Position numbers and translations under genes: made by a program. 64,000 bases of DNA, from contig NC_092367.1 in NCBI RefSeq assembly GCF_030848805.1, forward strand, positions 15,185,692 to 15,249,691. The letters are read 5' to 3'. The notes under the pieces are model-generated. The model had not been told where the DNA came from. It saw nothing but the letters and a program-made list of their open reading frames with translations, and did not search any database. Positions 11,203-22,823 of the stretch are shown piece by piece (position 1 is the stretch's first letter; the number at the start of each line of letters is the position of its first letter). The DNA comes from Temnothorax longispinosus (taxonomy: Eukaryota > Arthropoda > Insecta > Hymenoptera > Formicidae).

Positions 11203-14200
11203 TTATACGAGGGGCGGATCCTTCTGTTCGTCCATCTCTTCGACGGTTATGTACAGACCCTCTTCTTCGTACGTCGACTCGTGCTTCGCCAATACTTTCA
11301 GCAACGGACGCAATTTCATCCACCATTGATACGTCGGAATGCGATGTCTGAAACAATTTATAAAGTATTACGTTACACGTAAGCGAAATTGAAACGAGTC
11401 GTTAGAATGTTCAATAAGATACGCACTCAAAGTCGGTAACGTCGATAAGTTCCATGAATGGCGTGTATCTGTATTGGCGTCTGATAATACCAAGCATCAC
11501 TGCACTGTCCGCTGCTGTAGTGATCGTTTTGCCATCGGGGTTGGTACATTTTCTCAATTGATCACTGAACCATTCCACCGCCTTAGAGCCCATCTTTGTT
11601 CCCAAGTTACGGTCGAAAGGCGTCGGCGAGCCTCCTTGTTGCATGTGACCTAAAATAGAAAAATATTCAGCAATGACGAAATTGCATATCAAATAAAATA
11701 ACCAGAAGTTCGTTTAAAAGAGCAGCGAATGGAAAACACGTACCGAGTATGTTCCGTCTACAACTGAATAAACCTTTTCCCTCCTCGCTGAAAAGTCTGT
11801 ACATAAACTCTGTATTGTAATTCTCATTGGCATCCTCGTTTCTGATAATAAGACCCCTCTCGACACCTTCCGACATCTTCGCTGCCATCGCGATCACATC
11901 TTGATGCAAATCTTTGATATTGAATTTCTCCTCGTAGATATACGCCGCATCGGCACCGCCGGCTAGACCAGCGATGGTCGCTAAATATCCACAAAAACCA
12001 CCCATCGTCTCGATAATGAACACGCGACGTTTAGTACCTTGCGCCGATTGCCGAATGCGATCACAGATCTAACAAGATAACACGTATTAATATGATATTA
12101 AATCCTCTAAAGTCACAAGTAAAATCTACAGGAATCAAAGAACTCACTTCCGTTATTTCATTCGAAGCTGTGTCACAGCCCAATGAAAACTCGGTGCCTG
12201 GTACATTGTTGCTAATAGTCGCGGGGATCATAGCGATAGGAATTCTGAACTCCTCGTACTTGTCCCTCGCCTTGAAAAATGTGAGACAGGTCTGATAACC
12301 CTGGGAATAAAAATATACACTTTTATCGACACTGATCTCTGGACGGTTTTATTAATTTCGGTCAATCAAGGTACGGGCGGATTTGTTACCTCGAATCCAC
12401 CTATGATGAGCAACGCCTGTATTCCAAATTCTTTGAGCGTCTGAGCGATTTTGGGTAACTGATCCTCCTGGGGCGGTGCGCGCTTCGTTCCCAATTTCGC
12501 GCCACCCTCTGCGACCCAGCCGGTGACGGACGACCAGTCCATCAATTTCAGTCTACCAGCTGTTAGGCCCAGCACTCCATCGCAGATACCGTATACCTGC
12601 AAGTTGAGACGTAGAATTGAGCGTAACAAAAACACGCGGAACGGCATTCAGAATGTCTAGATATATGTATTGTACATACCTTATCGCCTCGATAGATACA
12701 ATTCCTCACGAAGGAACGAACTGCCGCGTTCATGCCGCAAGACGGCGATCCTATATGCATCACCGCCAGCGTGTAATGATCCTATAAAAAAACCGCCGGT
12801 TATAAAATGAAAGCCAACGCGGTGCATCATGCAACGTGCACGGAAAGCTGAAAGACCGGCATTTTATGTATGAAATCGCATATTAAATAGCGCACAATGC
12901 TGTCGTTCCGTTTGCCTGTGGAGAGGTGATCGTGAAGTACGATAAATGATATGTATTTCTAACACAAGGCACACATTCTCTACTCCAAAGGATTAACTCA
13001 CTTGTCCACATAAAGTGTATTGCTAGGGGAGGAAAAATGTGCTGTCGTTAGAGGGGGGATTGCGTTCGTATCGACATTATGTACAAAATCTGATAAAAGA
13101 ACGTATGCTTATAGGCTTTTAACTGATTTACCTTCGATAATGCGCGGCCACTAACTTCCTGAAGCAGTATCAAATAATATATATAGTACTCTATACATTA
13201 TTTATTATTATTTTATATGCTAGAGACCCAAAATTCTTGCCGTGCATCCTATCGACTTCTTTATATTAATGCTACATTAATATCGCGTCAAATACAGAGC
13301 AGAGCTTTTGGGTCGTCAGACTAAACTTAGTTGTAAACGGAAAAAGATTGTACCCTATTGGCATCATCTAGGTCCGGCGCTTTCAAACGAGTCAGCATCT
13401 TGTACGTTTCTAAGTTACGTGCAAAGCCCCTAGAAAAATAAACAGATGCATACATTTATTAATGTACTTTACATTTGGCGTATTGATATAGCGACTTGAT
13501 TCACTCACTTTCCTCGAAGCTGAACAGCAAGATCCCAGTTTTTATCGGCCATAGATTGCGCTACGGCTTTCGTACGACGAACACATTCCATAAGTGGTAA
13601 TCTCACAGCTTGGTTACCGTCCAATGTAACGACGCAGGCTCCTGTTTCGGGTGTTGCCTCCATTAAAGCCATTACCGCTTCGGCTCCCATCCGGCATCCC
13701 TGTAACGCACGTTTATTCCTCAAAATAATTGACATATATATATATTATATTTTGTAATATTGTACATGAGGAAAAAATAAATATGTTAATTGAGAGGGCT
13801 TTAAGTTACATTAAAAAATGAGTATTTAAAAAATATCAAGTACATATTAAAAAATAATATATATATAAACTTATTATATATCTCGATATTAAAAGTCCTA
13901 AACCGACATATCTTACCAAAACTCTATCGAACGCTGAAGGATTGCCACCTCTTTGCACATGACCTAAAACGGTGATTCTTGTATCCTGCTGTAATTTGTC
14001 TACGACGATTTTGCGCACCTTTTCAGCGGTGATTGGATCGCCGTTTCTGTCGACAGCTCCCTCGGCCACGATAATAATATTAAGCCGTTGACCAGTGAGT
14101 CTTTCCTGAAAGGAAAATTGTATAATAATGAAAATCTTCTGCGTGTGCTAAAATTAAATTTTGTTCGAATAGATCTAAAAGCAGGCTGTAAAAGAATATA

Positions 14201-16874
14201 GAAGTAACGATAATTAAAGACAATAGCATAATAATGATCCATTGAATGATTACATAGATTAATGATGATAATACAAATATTTAAAATGTAAGTCTTTGAA
14301 TTATGTCAGATTTATGTTACATTTTTTCTAGAATTGTTATATTTTTTTAAGTTAGAATAGCGTTGCATACACACATATAATGTTATAAATTAGTATAGCA
14401 TGCACATTTGACTTTATTAAATAATATTACTGTTTCCCTATATTGGGAGAAAAAAGTGCCTTTAAAGCATATCGCAAATACTTCATCATCCAAAGTAAAA
14501 TAAAATCAAAATAAGCAATTAAAATAATTATAACAGTTTGCGGTATGAAAGGAACAAAGCGTGAATTGCAGGAAGCAATTTGTGCTATTTATCTTGCAGG
14601 TTGAATAAATCAGAAGAAATAAATATACCTGCTTTAAAAAATTAAAAAAAAATATTATCGAACCTGCAACAATTTTTTGCACAGCTTGTTGGGCCAATCC
14701 TGCTCGGGTGGCCATTCTGGGATGAAAACATAATCAGTCTCGCTACATATAGCTGCCACCAGAGCCAGATAACTGTAATGTTATATTGTAACTCTCTAAA
14801 ATTCTACTTTCAATGCAATATTAACAAATATTATGCAAAATAATGTTGCGCGTCATTATAATCAATCATGATCAGGTTTTGATTATGAATTTGTAAGGCT
14901 ATGCTTGATCGAAAAATGTAGATAGAAACTAACATATCTGTGATAAATTTTTTCGTAAGTGCTCTAACGGGATGAATGGAAAAAAAAAATTTACATGTAC
15001 AAAATCTGGCTGTAATTGATTATCTTGTAATTTATTATCTCAGTGAAGTTATACCATTTAAAAGTACAAAATACACAAACACGTTCTGACTTTCTCGTAT
15101 ATCTTTAAATTACTGATTAAATTGCTTATTCCAGATACGTTAACTAATAATAATTTAAAGTAACGACTGGTTGAGAAACGTGCCTGTCGCACACCTTGGC
15201 ATAGCTCCTCGACCCAGTCACCACTTGTCGGAGACTCAGGAATAAAGCAATAGGTGGCTTCGGTAGACAAACTTGACGCTAATGTCAGGTACCTGAGAGA
15301 AAGGCTCTGTCATCTAATTATCTTCAGTACCATCGGACATGTTATTATATTTATACATCTGACTCTATGTTAATTGATGCGCGGCGATGAGAGAAATGTA
15401 AGTACATTTTTCGTTCGCATTCCTCTTTACGTCACTGTTTACAGAAATATACATTCAGGATGTCGTGTATGATCCAATATTAAATGAGAATACATTCAGC
15501 AACAAAAAAACTGACATATACAAAAAAAACACATTCCCCACGCTTAGTCAAGTTAGTAAAAAAAAATTAGCAATGCAATCTATAAAATTTGAGAAAGTCT
15601 ATATTCTTAGACGTGCCTGCTCCAACTTTTTACATAATTTTTCAGGCCAGTCGACAGGAGGCGGACATTCTGGGAAGAAAACATAGTCTGCCTCCGCAGC
15701 TAAAGCGCCCACAATAGCCAGATACCTAATCGAAAGTCGCTCGTTTATCTATGTTTCAAGTTCCAGAGTCAACATTGATTCGGCGCGATAACAATAGACG
15801 CTAAATCTCGTGTCCTAAATCGTGTTGTAATCAAACCGCGGGTGACACTTTTCTACATTCGAAAGCTAATGACAATGTAATAAAATCGTATACCGATATA
15901 AATCTGCATTTTCTCGGTAACAAAATCGATAACATAGTCAGCACTTACCCGCAATGACGACCCATCACTTCCATTATAAACGTTCTTTGGTGGGAGTAAG
16001 CTGTACTAACTATAGCATCGATACTCTCAATGATACGGTGCAACGCGGAATCGGTACCAATCGTCATATCCGTACCGCAAAAATCATTATCAATGGAACC
16101 TACTAGACCGGCAATGTGCAACTGCTTGTACTTCTCGCTCTGCTCGGCAGTAATATCACCTAACGAAAAGTAATACGTTAGTCTCGATTACACGTGATAG
16201 ATCGTCGGGATCAAGCAACGGTTTTTTGAATGTTCTCTCTATTTACCAGACTCGACGAGCTCTTTCAGAAGCGTAGGCCACTCTTCCTTGAAAAGATTGG
16301 CGCCAGTAAGAGAACCGTCTCCACCTATAACCACTAAGTTAGTTATCCCTTGGCTAACCAAGTTCTTAGCGGCCTTCCGGCGACCGGGACGCTCCCTGAA
16401 TTCTTGGCATCGAGCGGAGCCGATTACTGTGCCACCCTGAAGAAACAAAAAGGATACTATACGTTAATAATATACGAACAAATGATTATGCAATATTGCA
16501 GTAATGATTGCTTTGACGTGTACCCTATGAATGATGCAAGATACGGACGACCATGTAGCTTCCTCGATATTTTTTCCGCCGTCTACCATGCCTTGGTAGC
16601 CCTCCCTGATAAAGTACACCCTGCAGCCGAGATAGATCCCCATCCTCACGACCGCTCGTACGGCGGCATTCATTCCTGAAAAACGAAATATCGAATTTAA
16701 TTGCGTTTACTGTAAAATACGCGCAATACGCAATTTATACGACTACTCTGAAATACCTTGAGAGTCGCCACCACTGGTGAATACGGCGATGCCCTTGCCC
16801 TTGTGGCTCCCAGGTTTTATAAACTTCTGAGGCGCGTCCTCGGCCATGACTGTATCGCAGTATTCCTTATAACT
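11203..16874 (-). CDS. Pfk: ATP-dependent 6-phosphofructokinase
   Basis: Catalyses fructose-6-phosphate + ATP to fructose-1,6-bisphosphate, the committed step of cytosolic glycolysis. Coding exons: 16757..16874 (ATG at 16847), 16524..16675, 16247..16436, 15949..16159, one of three 109-nt alternatives (15617..15725, 15184..15292 or 14664..14772), 13917..14105, 13509..13699, 13354..13429, 12680..12781, 12390..12596, 12148..12300, 11744..12068, 11427..11649 and 11203..11347 (stop TAA 11203-11205). The sum is 2364 nt, 787 aa, the usual length of the eukaryotic tandem-duplicated enzyme. The N-terminal half has GGDSQG (26-31), GGDGS (119-123) and the catalytic SIDND loop (166-170). The C-terminal half keeps the fold (GSPSCGMNAAVRS, MIPATISNNVPG, HMQQGGSPTPFDR) but lacks the catalytic Asp, as expected for the allosteric half. 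All constitutive exons join in frame. Confidence 0.96.
13002..13022 (-). CDS. Pfk: Candidate 21-nt microexon of Pfk
   Basis: Between constitutive exons 13354..13429 and 12680..12781, which join in phase 0, lie 21 bases flanked by a strong acceptor (TTTTTCCTCCCCTAG) and a strong donor (GTGAGTTA). They would add seven residues, QYTLCGQ, in frame, after residue 403 in the linker between the two PFK halves. Read from splice signals only; transcripts are needed to confirm it. Confidence 0.5.
14664..14772 (-). CDS. Pfk: Pfk mutually exclusive exon, version 3
   Basis: Encodes YLALVAAICSETDYVFIPEW and continues to KLCKKLLQ. Acceptor TTACAG, donor CAG then GTTCGA, so this version alone has a GT donor. 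Length 109 nt. It lies nearest to the downstream constitutive exon. Because 109 is not a multiple of three, including none or two of the cassettes shifts the frame. Confidence 0.88.
15184..15292 (-). CDS. Pfk: Pfk mutually exclusive exon, version 2
   Basis: Encodes YLTLASSLSTEATYCFIPES and continues to EELCQGVRQ. This is the most divergent of the three: it carries ESPTSGDW where the others have ECPPPVDW or EWPPEQDW. Acceptor CTCAG; donor CAG then GCACGT, again a GC donor with the same six bases as version 1. Length 109 nt. Confidence 0.87.
15617..15725 (-). CDS. Pfk: Pfk mutually exclusive exon, version 1
   Basis: Encodes YLAIVGALAAEADYVFFPEC and continues to the KLCKKLEQ helix (about residues 215-251 of the enzyme). 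The acceptor is ATTAG. The only in-frame junction leaves CAG followed by GCACGT, so the donor appears to be GC rather than GT. Length 109 nt, identical in size and phase to two neighbours. It covers the segment after MGRHCG that contributes to the substrate/effector side of the N-terminal domain. Confidence 0.88.
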
Positions 16875-17033
16875 CTGTAATACAAAAATTCGTATACAAA
16901 GCTGACATTTTTTATAAGCTATAAACTCGCCGTTTGTTTTTCGAATCTCCCTTATTTTGCGCGTCGAACAATGTAATAATTTTGATGTTTTACTATTGTG
17001 CGTTATTTTACAATGAACAGAGAATAGATACAA

Positions 17034-17597
17034 AGAGATAGATAAAGCAGGGTCATAACTTTATGTCTCGTAAACCGCGGGAAACGTAGGCTTCTGGCGT
17101 ATTCTTCCTCGGCTGCGTCAAATTTTATCTCAAACGAGGAACCGATTGGTAACTCTTCAACCGATTCAAAGCCGCGTCCCCAGAACATCTGTCCGGAAGG
17201 AAATTTTCTAACGTTTATCATATTTAAATTTTTATCCTTTTCTAATAAAAGAAGAAGAAGACGGAATTGCAAGTGACATTGTTAACGAGCGCAAGCTTGC
17301 CTCCGGAAATAACAAAGAGAGCTTTAAATTTTGCATGCTGATCCTGCTCGCTCTATCAGCATCGACCTTCTTCAGTACTTCAATCGCGATGGACTTTTGC
17401 GAGGGGTCTCTGGATATCACCGAGGATTCAATTCTGGTAGAATCCGCCAAGTTTCTCTTCGCATCTACATCCTGTATTTCTGCAGCGCTTCCGCGTGTAT
17501 CTGGAGCTTCGTCCGAATCGCTGTCGCTTTCCGCGTAACTTTCCGAATAAATTGCATTTGTGCAACGGCACCGAGCGGCTCGACGGATCTCGGACAT
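17034..17597 (-). CDS. Coding-looking exons just upstream of Pfk (alternative N-terminus or small separate gene)
   Basis: An open frame starts at ATG 17597 with an acidic Ser-rich segment (YAESDSDSDEAPDTRG), then a basic amphipathic stretch. A second segment, 17187 down to about 17054, encodes MFWGRGFESVEELPIG and continues FEIKFDAAEEEYARSLRFPR. The two could join in phase 0 by a GC-AG intron (17188..17300). The second could then join in frame to the Pfk exon at 16874, giving SYKEYCDTV before the usual Pfk Met. Read through instead, it ends in a hydrophobic tail at 17003. No domain recognised. Either an N-terminally extended Pfk isoform or an unrelated small gene; the exon boundaries are tentative. 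Confidence 0.4.
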
Positions 17598-17786
17598 TTT
17601 TCTCCACGCGATAATTTTTACATTAATCCAAAATTTAACCTCATTTCAATCAATTCGAGATACATACATATCGCAACTGTTTTACAAGTTCATTTCGTAA
17701 TAAAAAACGATGAAGTATACCGCGGAATATCTTTGTGCCAATTACCCATCGTGCGAGTAAATTATTGCGTGAAAATCAGTCTTTAT

Positions 17787-18198
17787 TGTACAATGGGGAG
17801 CAATAATGGGTCCCTTTCGGTGTAGATGAGTGCACTATTTCTAGGCTCGCAATTGGCTAGAAGGTAGAAATAGTGCGCTCATCTACACCGAGAACGGAAC
17901 TCATTAACCCTCCGCGCACACCTCCGAAAAATTACGTAAAGCGCACTGGGGGTATGAGATACCCCAGTGTCTTTAAGTATGTACTGTAACGACGCTATTG
18001 ACTATTTTATTGCATAAAAATTTCTGAATGAAGTTAAAGTCATGTATTTTAAGGATAAACAAAAGTTATAGCGATTTCTTAAAATTAACATTGTTTAAAA
18101 AATTATTGAAAAAGACATTTTAATGGGACTTATCAGAGCACAAAGTTCGGAGTGGGGTATCCTACACCCCATGTGCGCTTAATGCTCCCCATTGTACA
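17787..18198. mobile_element. Palindromic MITE split by a TTAA-flanked insertion
   Basis: Terminal inverted repeats TGTACAATGGGGAGCA (17787) and its complement ending at about 18198. Inner arms CGGTGTAGATGAG...GCACTATTTCT also pair around a short centre near 17850. The right side is interrupted by 17908-18178, which is flanked by TTAA on both sides. Removing the insert and one TTAA restores the pairing of the two arms. The element is non-coding. Confidence 0.75.
17904..18182. mobile_element. TTAA-flanked non-coding insert, piggyBac-like MITE
   Basis: A 271-bp sequence (17908-18178) bounded by TTAA at 17904-17907 and 18179-18182. The left end reads CCCTCCGCGCACACC; the right end read inward is GCGCACATGGGGTG. 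TTAA target duplication is the hallmark of piggyBac transposons. An internal hairpin CACTGGGGG...CCCCAGTG lies at 17941-17970. The terminal repeats are not perfectly matched, so the family call is tentative. Confidence 0.55.
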
Positions 18199-18200
18199 GA

Positions 18201-18294
18201 AGGCGTCATTAATGCCTTCCTAGCTGTGTTCTTGGGATTTCTATAGTGCACGTTATATGTACTATGCTTCAGATGGAAGGCATTAATGACGCCT
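18201..18294. mobile_element. Palindromic MITE, 20-bp arms
   Basis: Left arm AGGCGTCATTAATGCCTTCC (18201-18220) and its exact complement at 18275-18294 enclose a 54-base spacer. It abuts the preceding MITE. Confidence 0.7.
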
Positions 18295-18302
18295 ACTATA
18301 CG

Positions 18303-18504
18303 TAGGGTAGAGCGGGGTCAAAAGTAACGCGGGGCGAAAGTAACAACTCAAATATCTATAGTCATAGATGCGCATACGTCTGTTGGTTAACGGATAAAAC
18401 TGAACAATATAACTGAACAATATAACGCATGCGCATCTATGCCTATAACTATATTTGAGTTGTTACTTTCGCCCCGCGTTACTTTTGACCCCGCTCTACC
18501 CTAC
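18303..18504. mobile_element. Long palindromic MITE, about 202 bp
   Basis: Arms begin GTAGGGTAGAGCGGGGTCAA and extend about 70 bp with few mismatches, on to the mirrored end at 18504. The centre contains a tandem CTGAACAATATAA pair. No coding capacity. Confidence 0.85.
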
Positions 18505-18721
18505 TCCAATTAATTGTATTTTAGAAGTAAAGAATCGTATCTTCATTATTATAAATTTACATTTAGAGAAAACAGGGTTTAAAGTTTATTTCTATGAAAA
18601 TTTCCAATACTTTTTCTAAACTTGACTTTTTCTAAAATTTCCAAGACTTTTTCTAAACATTGTATCTTATTGTTAGTAATAATGGACATAAGACTCTTTA
18701 TCATTATACAATTTAAAGGCT

Positions 18722-18828
18722 GCAGTCCACTTGACGCTACAAATACTTTGGAGCGTTCTTCTTCTCCTTCTTTCTTCATTGAAAGAGAAGAGGAATGCTT
18801 CGAAGCATTGTAGCGTCAAGTGGGCCGC
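18722..18828. mobile_element. MITE family E, copy 1
   Basis: Arms around TCCACTTGACGCTACAAAT and ATTGTAGCGTCAAGTGG pair across a CT-rich centre. A second member with the same arms lies at 57028-57129. Confidence 0.85.
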
Positions 18829-19660
18829 TTGTGGTATATTAAAAAATTAAGTTAACTCCATTTTGACAAAAACTGGAGATACAATTCTTTACCTCTAAGG
18901 TACAGATATATATATAAGTATTGCAATATTTTAAAAAGACCGGTGGGCTCGATAATATACGCTCGAATGCTAAAAGAGTTCCGTCAATCCGGAGCTGTCG
19001 GAATTAGAGGTTGCGACACGCGAGTAGCGCGTTTTAAAATTAAGTAACACGTGCGCGAACGAAATCTGGCTGCGTTTCAAAGCGAGAGGGGGGAGGGAGC
19101 GTCAACAACTTCGCGGCTGCGAAGTTATCGCTGGTCGCCGTCGCCAGAGCTTTTTCCGTCCGGCGCGTCGCGTGACGTTCTAATTTACAAGTGCGACGCG
19201 GAGAGACGAGAACGGAGCTCGTAATTTTCCGTAGTTGAAAAAAAATAAGATCCGCGTCGAACCGCGACGGCGAAACTCGAGACGAATCTCGAGGTTCTCG
19301 AGGACGTTGCTCCGATCTCGCGCTCGTTCCGGCGACACGCGATAACGGCAGATAAACATCTCGCGTGAGATGCAATTAAGTATGTCATCGCGAGATATAT
19401 GCTCCTACGACGGATGCTGCGATGACAATTAATTCTTCTATGACGCTCTAATTAGAGCAACATCGCCATTCGCCCAGGCATCAAGCGAAGAAAATCAATC
19501 GTTAGAAGACAATTACGATCCGTATTCCGAGGATAATTCCACGATTCCTCTTATGCAACTATATTGTCCGTCGAATTGTTTGACATTCACCGAGATCGGA
19601 GTCCATGCTTTTTACAAGCGTCACGTGAATCGTTATAGCTGTTTTCCCGCAGCGTAGTAA

Positions 19661-19972
19661 AGATAAAGATAAACACGTTTATTGACTCCCCTCAGGGTTG
19701 CAAGGCGTTTTTGTAGGGACGTTCCCAACCCTTTATTCAATTCTCATCCAATACTACCCCCTTCTCCTCTCACTTAACTCTTTGGACCAACGGCTTAACG
19801 TCTCTTTCCGAAAGACGGAGCCCAGTTTGCTCCGCACAAGAGCCTATCTTGCACGGACAGCGTAGCTTTTGGAAAAAACTTTCCATGTTTACATGGCTTT
19901 AGTGGACTCGAACCTGGTTCCTCAGATTACGAGTTTAGCGTTCTACCACTAGACCATACTGCCGCCCTCCCA
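19661..19972 (-). mobile_element. tRNA-derived SINE with intact target-site duplications
   Basis: Read on the minus strand: a tRNA-like head with A box (TGGTCTAGTGGTA) and B box (GGTTCGAGTCC), an anticodon-like loop CTCGTAA, a unique body, and a 3' tail of TTTATC units. Flanked by a perfect 11-bp direct repeat CAGCGTAGTAA at 19650-19660 and 19973-19983. Such duplications and a simple-repeat tail indicate LINE-driven retrotransposition and a fairly recent insertion. Same family as 6397-6595. Confidence 0.9.
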
Positions 19973-22823
19973 CAGCGTAGTAATCATGCCTGCTTACCTA
20001 GCGAGAGGTTAACCTAAAAGCACCCTCGGCAGCCACTTAAAACGAGATCAAACAGCGAGTAAAATGTCAACTCGCCAGCTCGGCAGTATCGGGATACGAC
20101 GCGGATCGGGTTCGAAACTTCGAAGCGAGTCGACGAGACTCGCAACCACTTGACCACTTTGACCGATCAATTGACAGTCGCGGTGTGGATGACAGGCGTC
20201 GCGACGACGGTGCGCGCCGCGCGCTTGAAAATCGGCGACCGATCGATGATCGCGATCGTCGACGACGAGCGATTCGACTCACCAGAGAGACGCGACTGAC
20301 GATCGCAACGACGACGATGTCCCACCGTTGCTCACGCTTCTCTGACGGACATCTGCCGCCACACAGCCAAGCCACGTCCGACCGACTGAAGGTGACCTTT
20401 GGGCTGGCCGCGCGCCACCCCCCACCTCACCGCCGCCGGCTCCGCCGTCGCTCGGGCCAATCACGGCGCCCGAGCGATTTCGAACGAGTCGCGCGCGAGG
20501 CGGAAGATTCGAAAAAATGGAACGAGCTGAAGTACGCCGAAAGAAATTCAAAATGGATAGCAAAAAACTGTTCCTCCCGGCTCGAGAGAAATTTTATTCC
20601 AGGTTTCACCTGCTGAGAAGCTTCCGATCGAAAATTGTAGCACAGTAAAATAAATAATGCGTGAAAAAATCCATAAACAAAGCACGTTTTTAATTTTATA
20701 GAAACGTATGCGGTGATAATCATTAATACGAGAAGAATCGATATTTATTGTTAATTAAGCCATATTTAATCGCTAGGCTGAGATAAATTTTGTATGCGTT
20801 CAAAACAGATGCTCTGCACTGCACTCGACATTGATATCAAAATAAAAGTTAATGCTGCAGATCGATGTTGACTTTAACTGAATATTACGGATTAAGATAG
20901 AAGATAAGCGGGGCAGCTGTGACACATCGCGCGATAAAACTGATCAATCTCTATTATACGCACGTTTGTTTCTCAATCTTCTGTTTATTAAGAAAAAGAA
21001 TTAAAATAAACCTACCTGATAATCCTGATGATCCTGATAACTGTCCATTTTCTAAACGGGGGTGCAGGTAACACTTAAAAGTCTGGTAACAATTGAAAAA
21101 TTGAAAAAATCACCACTTTGGTGATAATACAAAAATGTCCACTCAAGTGTGCAATTAAAATGCGTCCATCCAAATGCAAAACTCGAAATTTATCATATTT
21201 TTGCTTATCGTTGCGCGCATATCATTATTAAAAATAACAAAACTGTCTCTAGCAACTTTATGACCGCTTCGTCGATCCCGCTATTCTTATCGTCGTGGCT
21301 CGATCGTCGTTGATGTTCCACCTCGACGAGGAGATGGCTTCTACGTGACAATCGGCGCGCAGGGACCAGCTTAAATAGCGAGCGCACCTTCCAGGACGAG
21401 ACGCGACGGCCGACTGACAATGATGCAATCCGCGACGCTCGTCGACATGAAACAGTTCTTTCGCGTGACTCTGAGTAAAGTCTGACGGGTACAAAGATCC
21501 GCGATATTTGTACCTGATGAACTTGTAAACGCAGCGAAAACCAAAATCCACGGGGTCGCCCGCGAAACTCCGCGTTGCATGTCGCAATCGCGGCTTCCCG
21601 TTACATAGATTTCCATTACAAGGAATAATGAGTCATCGCGAGAAAACGATTCGATCGCCAGGTCCAGCCTCGACGTTTCCAAGATCGGATGATCACCCTC
21701 GGTTGAATCCTAGCCGATGATCTTCGAAACGTCGAGTTTTCTGGATTGGAACAAAGACGACCGATATCGGAGACATTTCCGTAATGAAGCTAAGTTTCGC
21801 TCTTAATGGGAAATCCGCTCTAAAGATTGCCGTGAAGATGGCTCTAAGCTCAATAAAAGCATTCTTATAAAATATCTAATATATCGCACCCCGAGAAGAA
21901 TATATGTCACAACTAAAAATTTTACAATTTTCAGGAGACAAAAAAAATTTAATTCAATTTTCTTGAATTGTGAGATAGCTAACAAAATTTTAATTATGTT
22001 ATTTTGTTATAATGAAACTTATATACTGTCTCTTGAAGAGGTCTGGTGTGATTCACCTGTCAATCCATTTATGACACTATTCATCCAGGAAACCGCAACA
22101 TAATCAGTTTAAAAGAACTTAACAATACTTCTGCCTCGTGCAGCGGATTTCGCATATAGACTTGTGAGACTATTACTGCAGCATTTTAGACATAGTTCTT
22201 ATAGGCTTAACTCAAAATCGAAATTTTTTGAGTTGTGACAGTATATTCTTCTCAGGAAGGGGGATATATTCCTAGAAAAACACGACCAACATTAGGATCG
22301 AATATCGGTCGAAACATTTGTTACGCTTTTACGTTCGATTAATTTCGTGGCTTTTGCACGGCGCAAGAGTAAGCGAAGATTTCGTTGGAATACCCGAATC
22401 CGCGTTCCCGACGCAGCGATTGATGTGGGTGAAATGACTGCACCGTTTCGTCGCTTTGACAGCTTTTATTTACAAACACCACCCCGCCAAGTATCAGCGT
22501 CGTCTTGTTTCTTTGTTAATCCATTTAACGTGTATTATATTTCGATTGAAACGGCATTGATCTATATCGAATGGGGGTGGGAGGGGGCGGGGGAGCGGGT
22601 GAAGGGGCAAGGGTTTTTCGGGAGCGACAGCTAAAAACAGGCTTACATTCGTAGAAGAGCAAAACCGAGGAAAACCTTTGTTCTAGCGAGGTTCGCGCGG
22701 CGACAAAATCGAAGGCCGCGTAATACAAGTCGACGTCGCGGAGAAAAGAAAGAAAGACTATTTCGTCGACAGATTATTTAAACTTAAACGAGTCGAAAGA
22801 CTCAATTTGGATTACTGTTGCAT

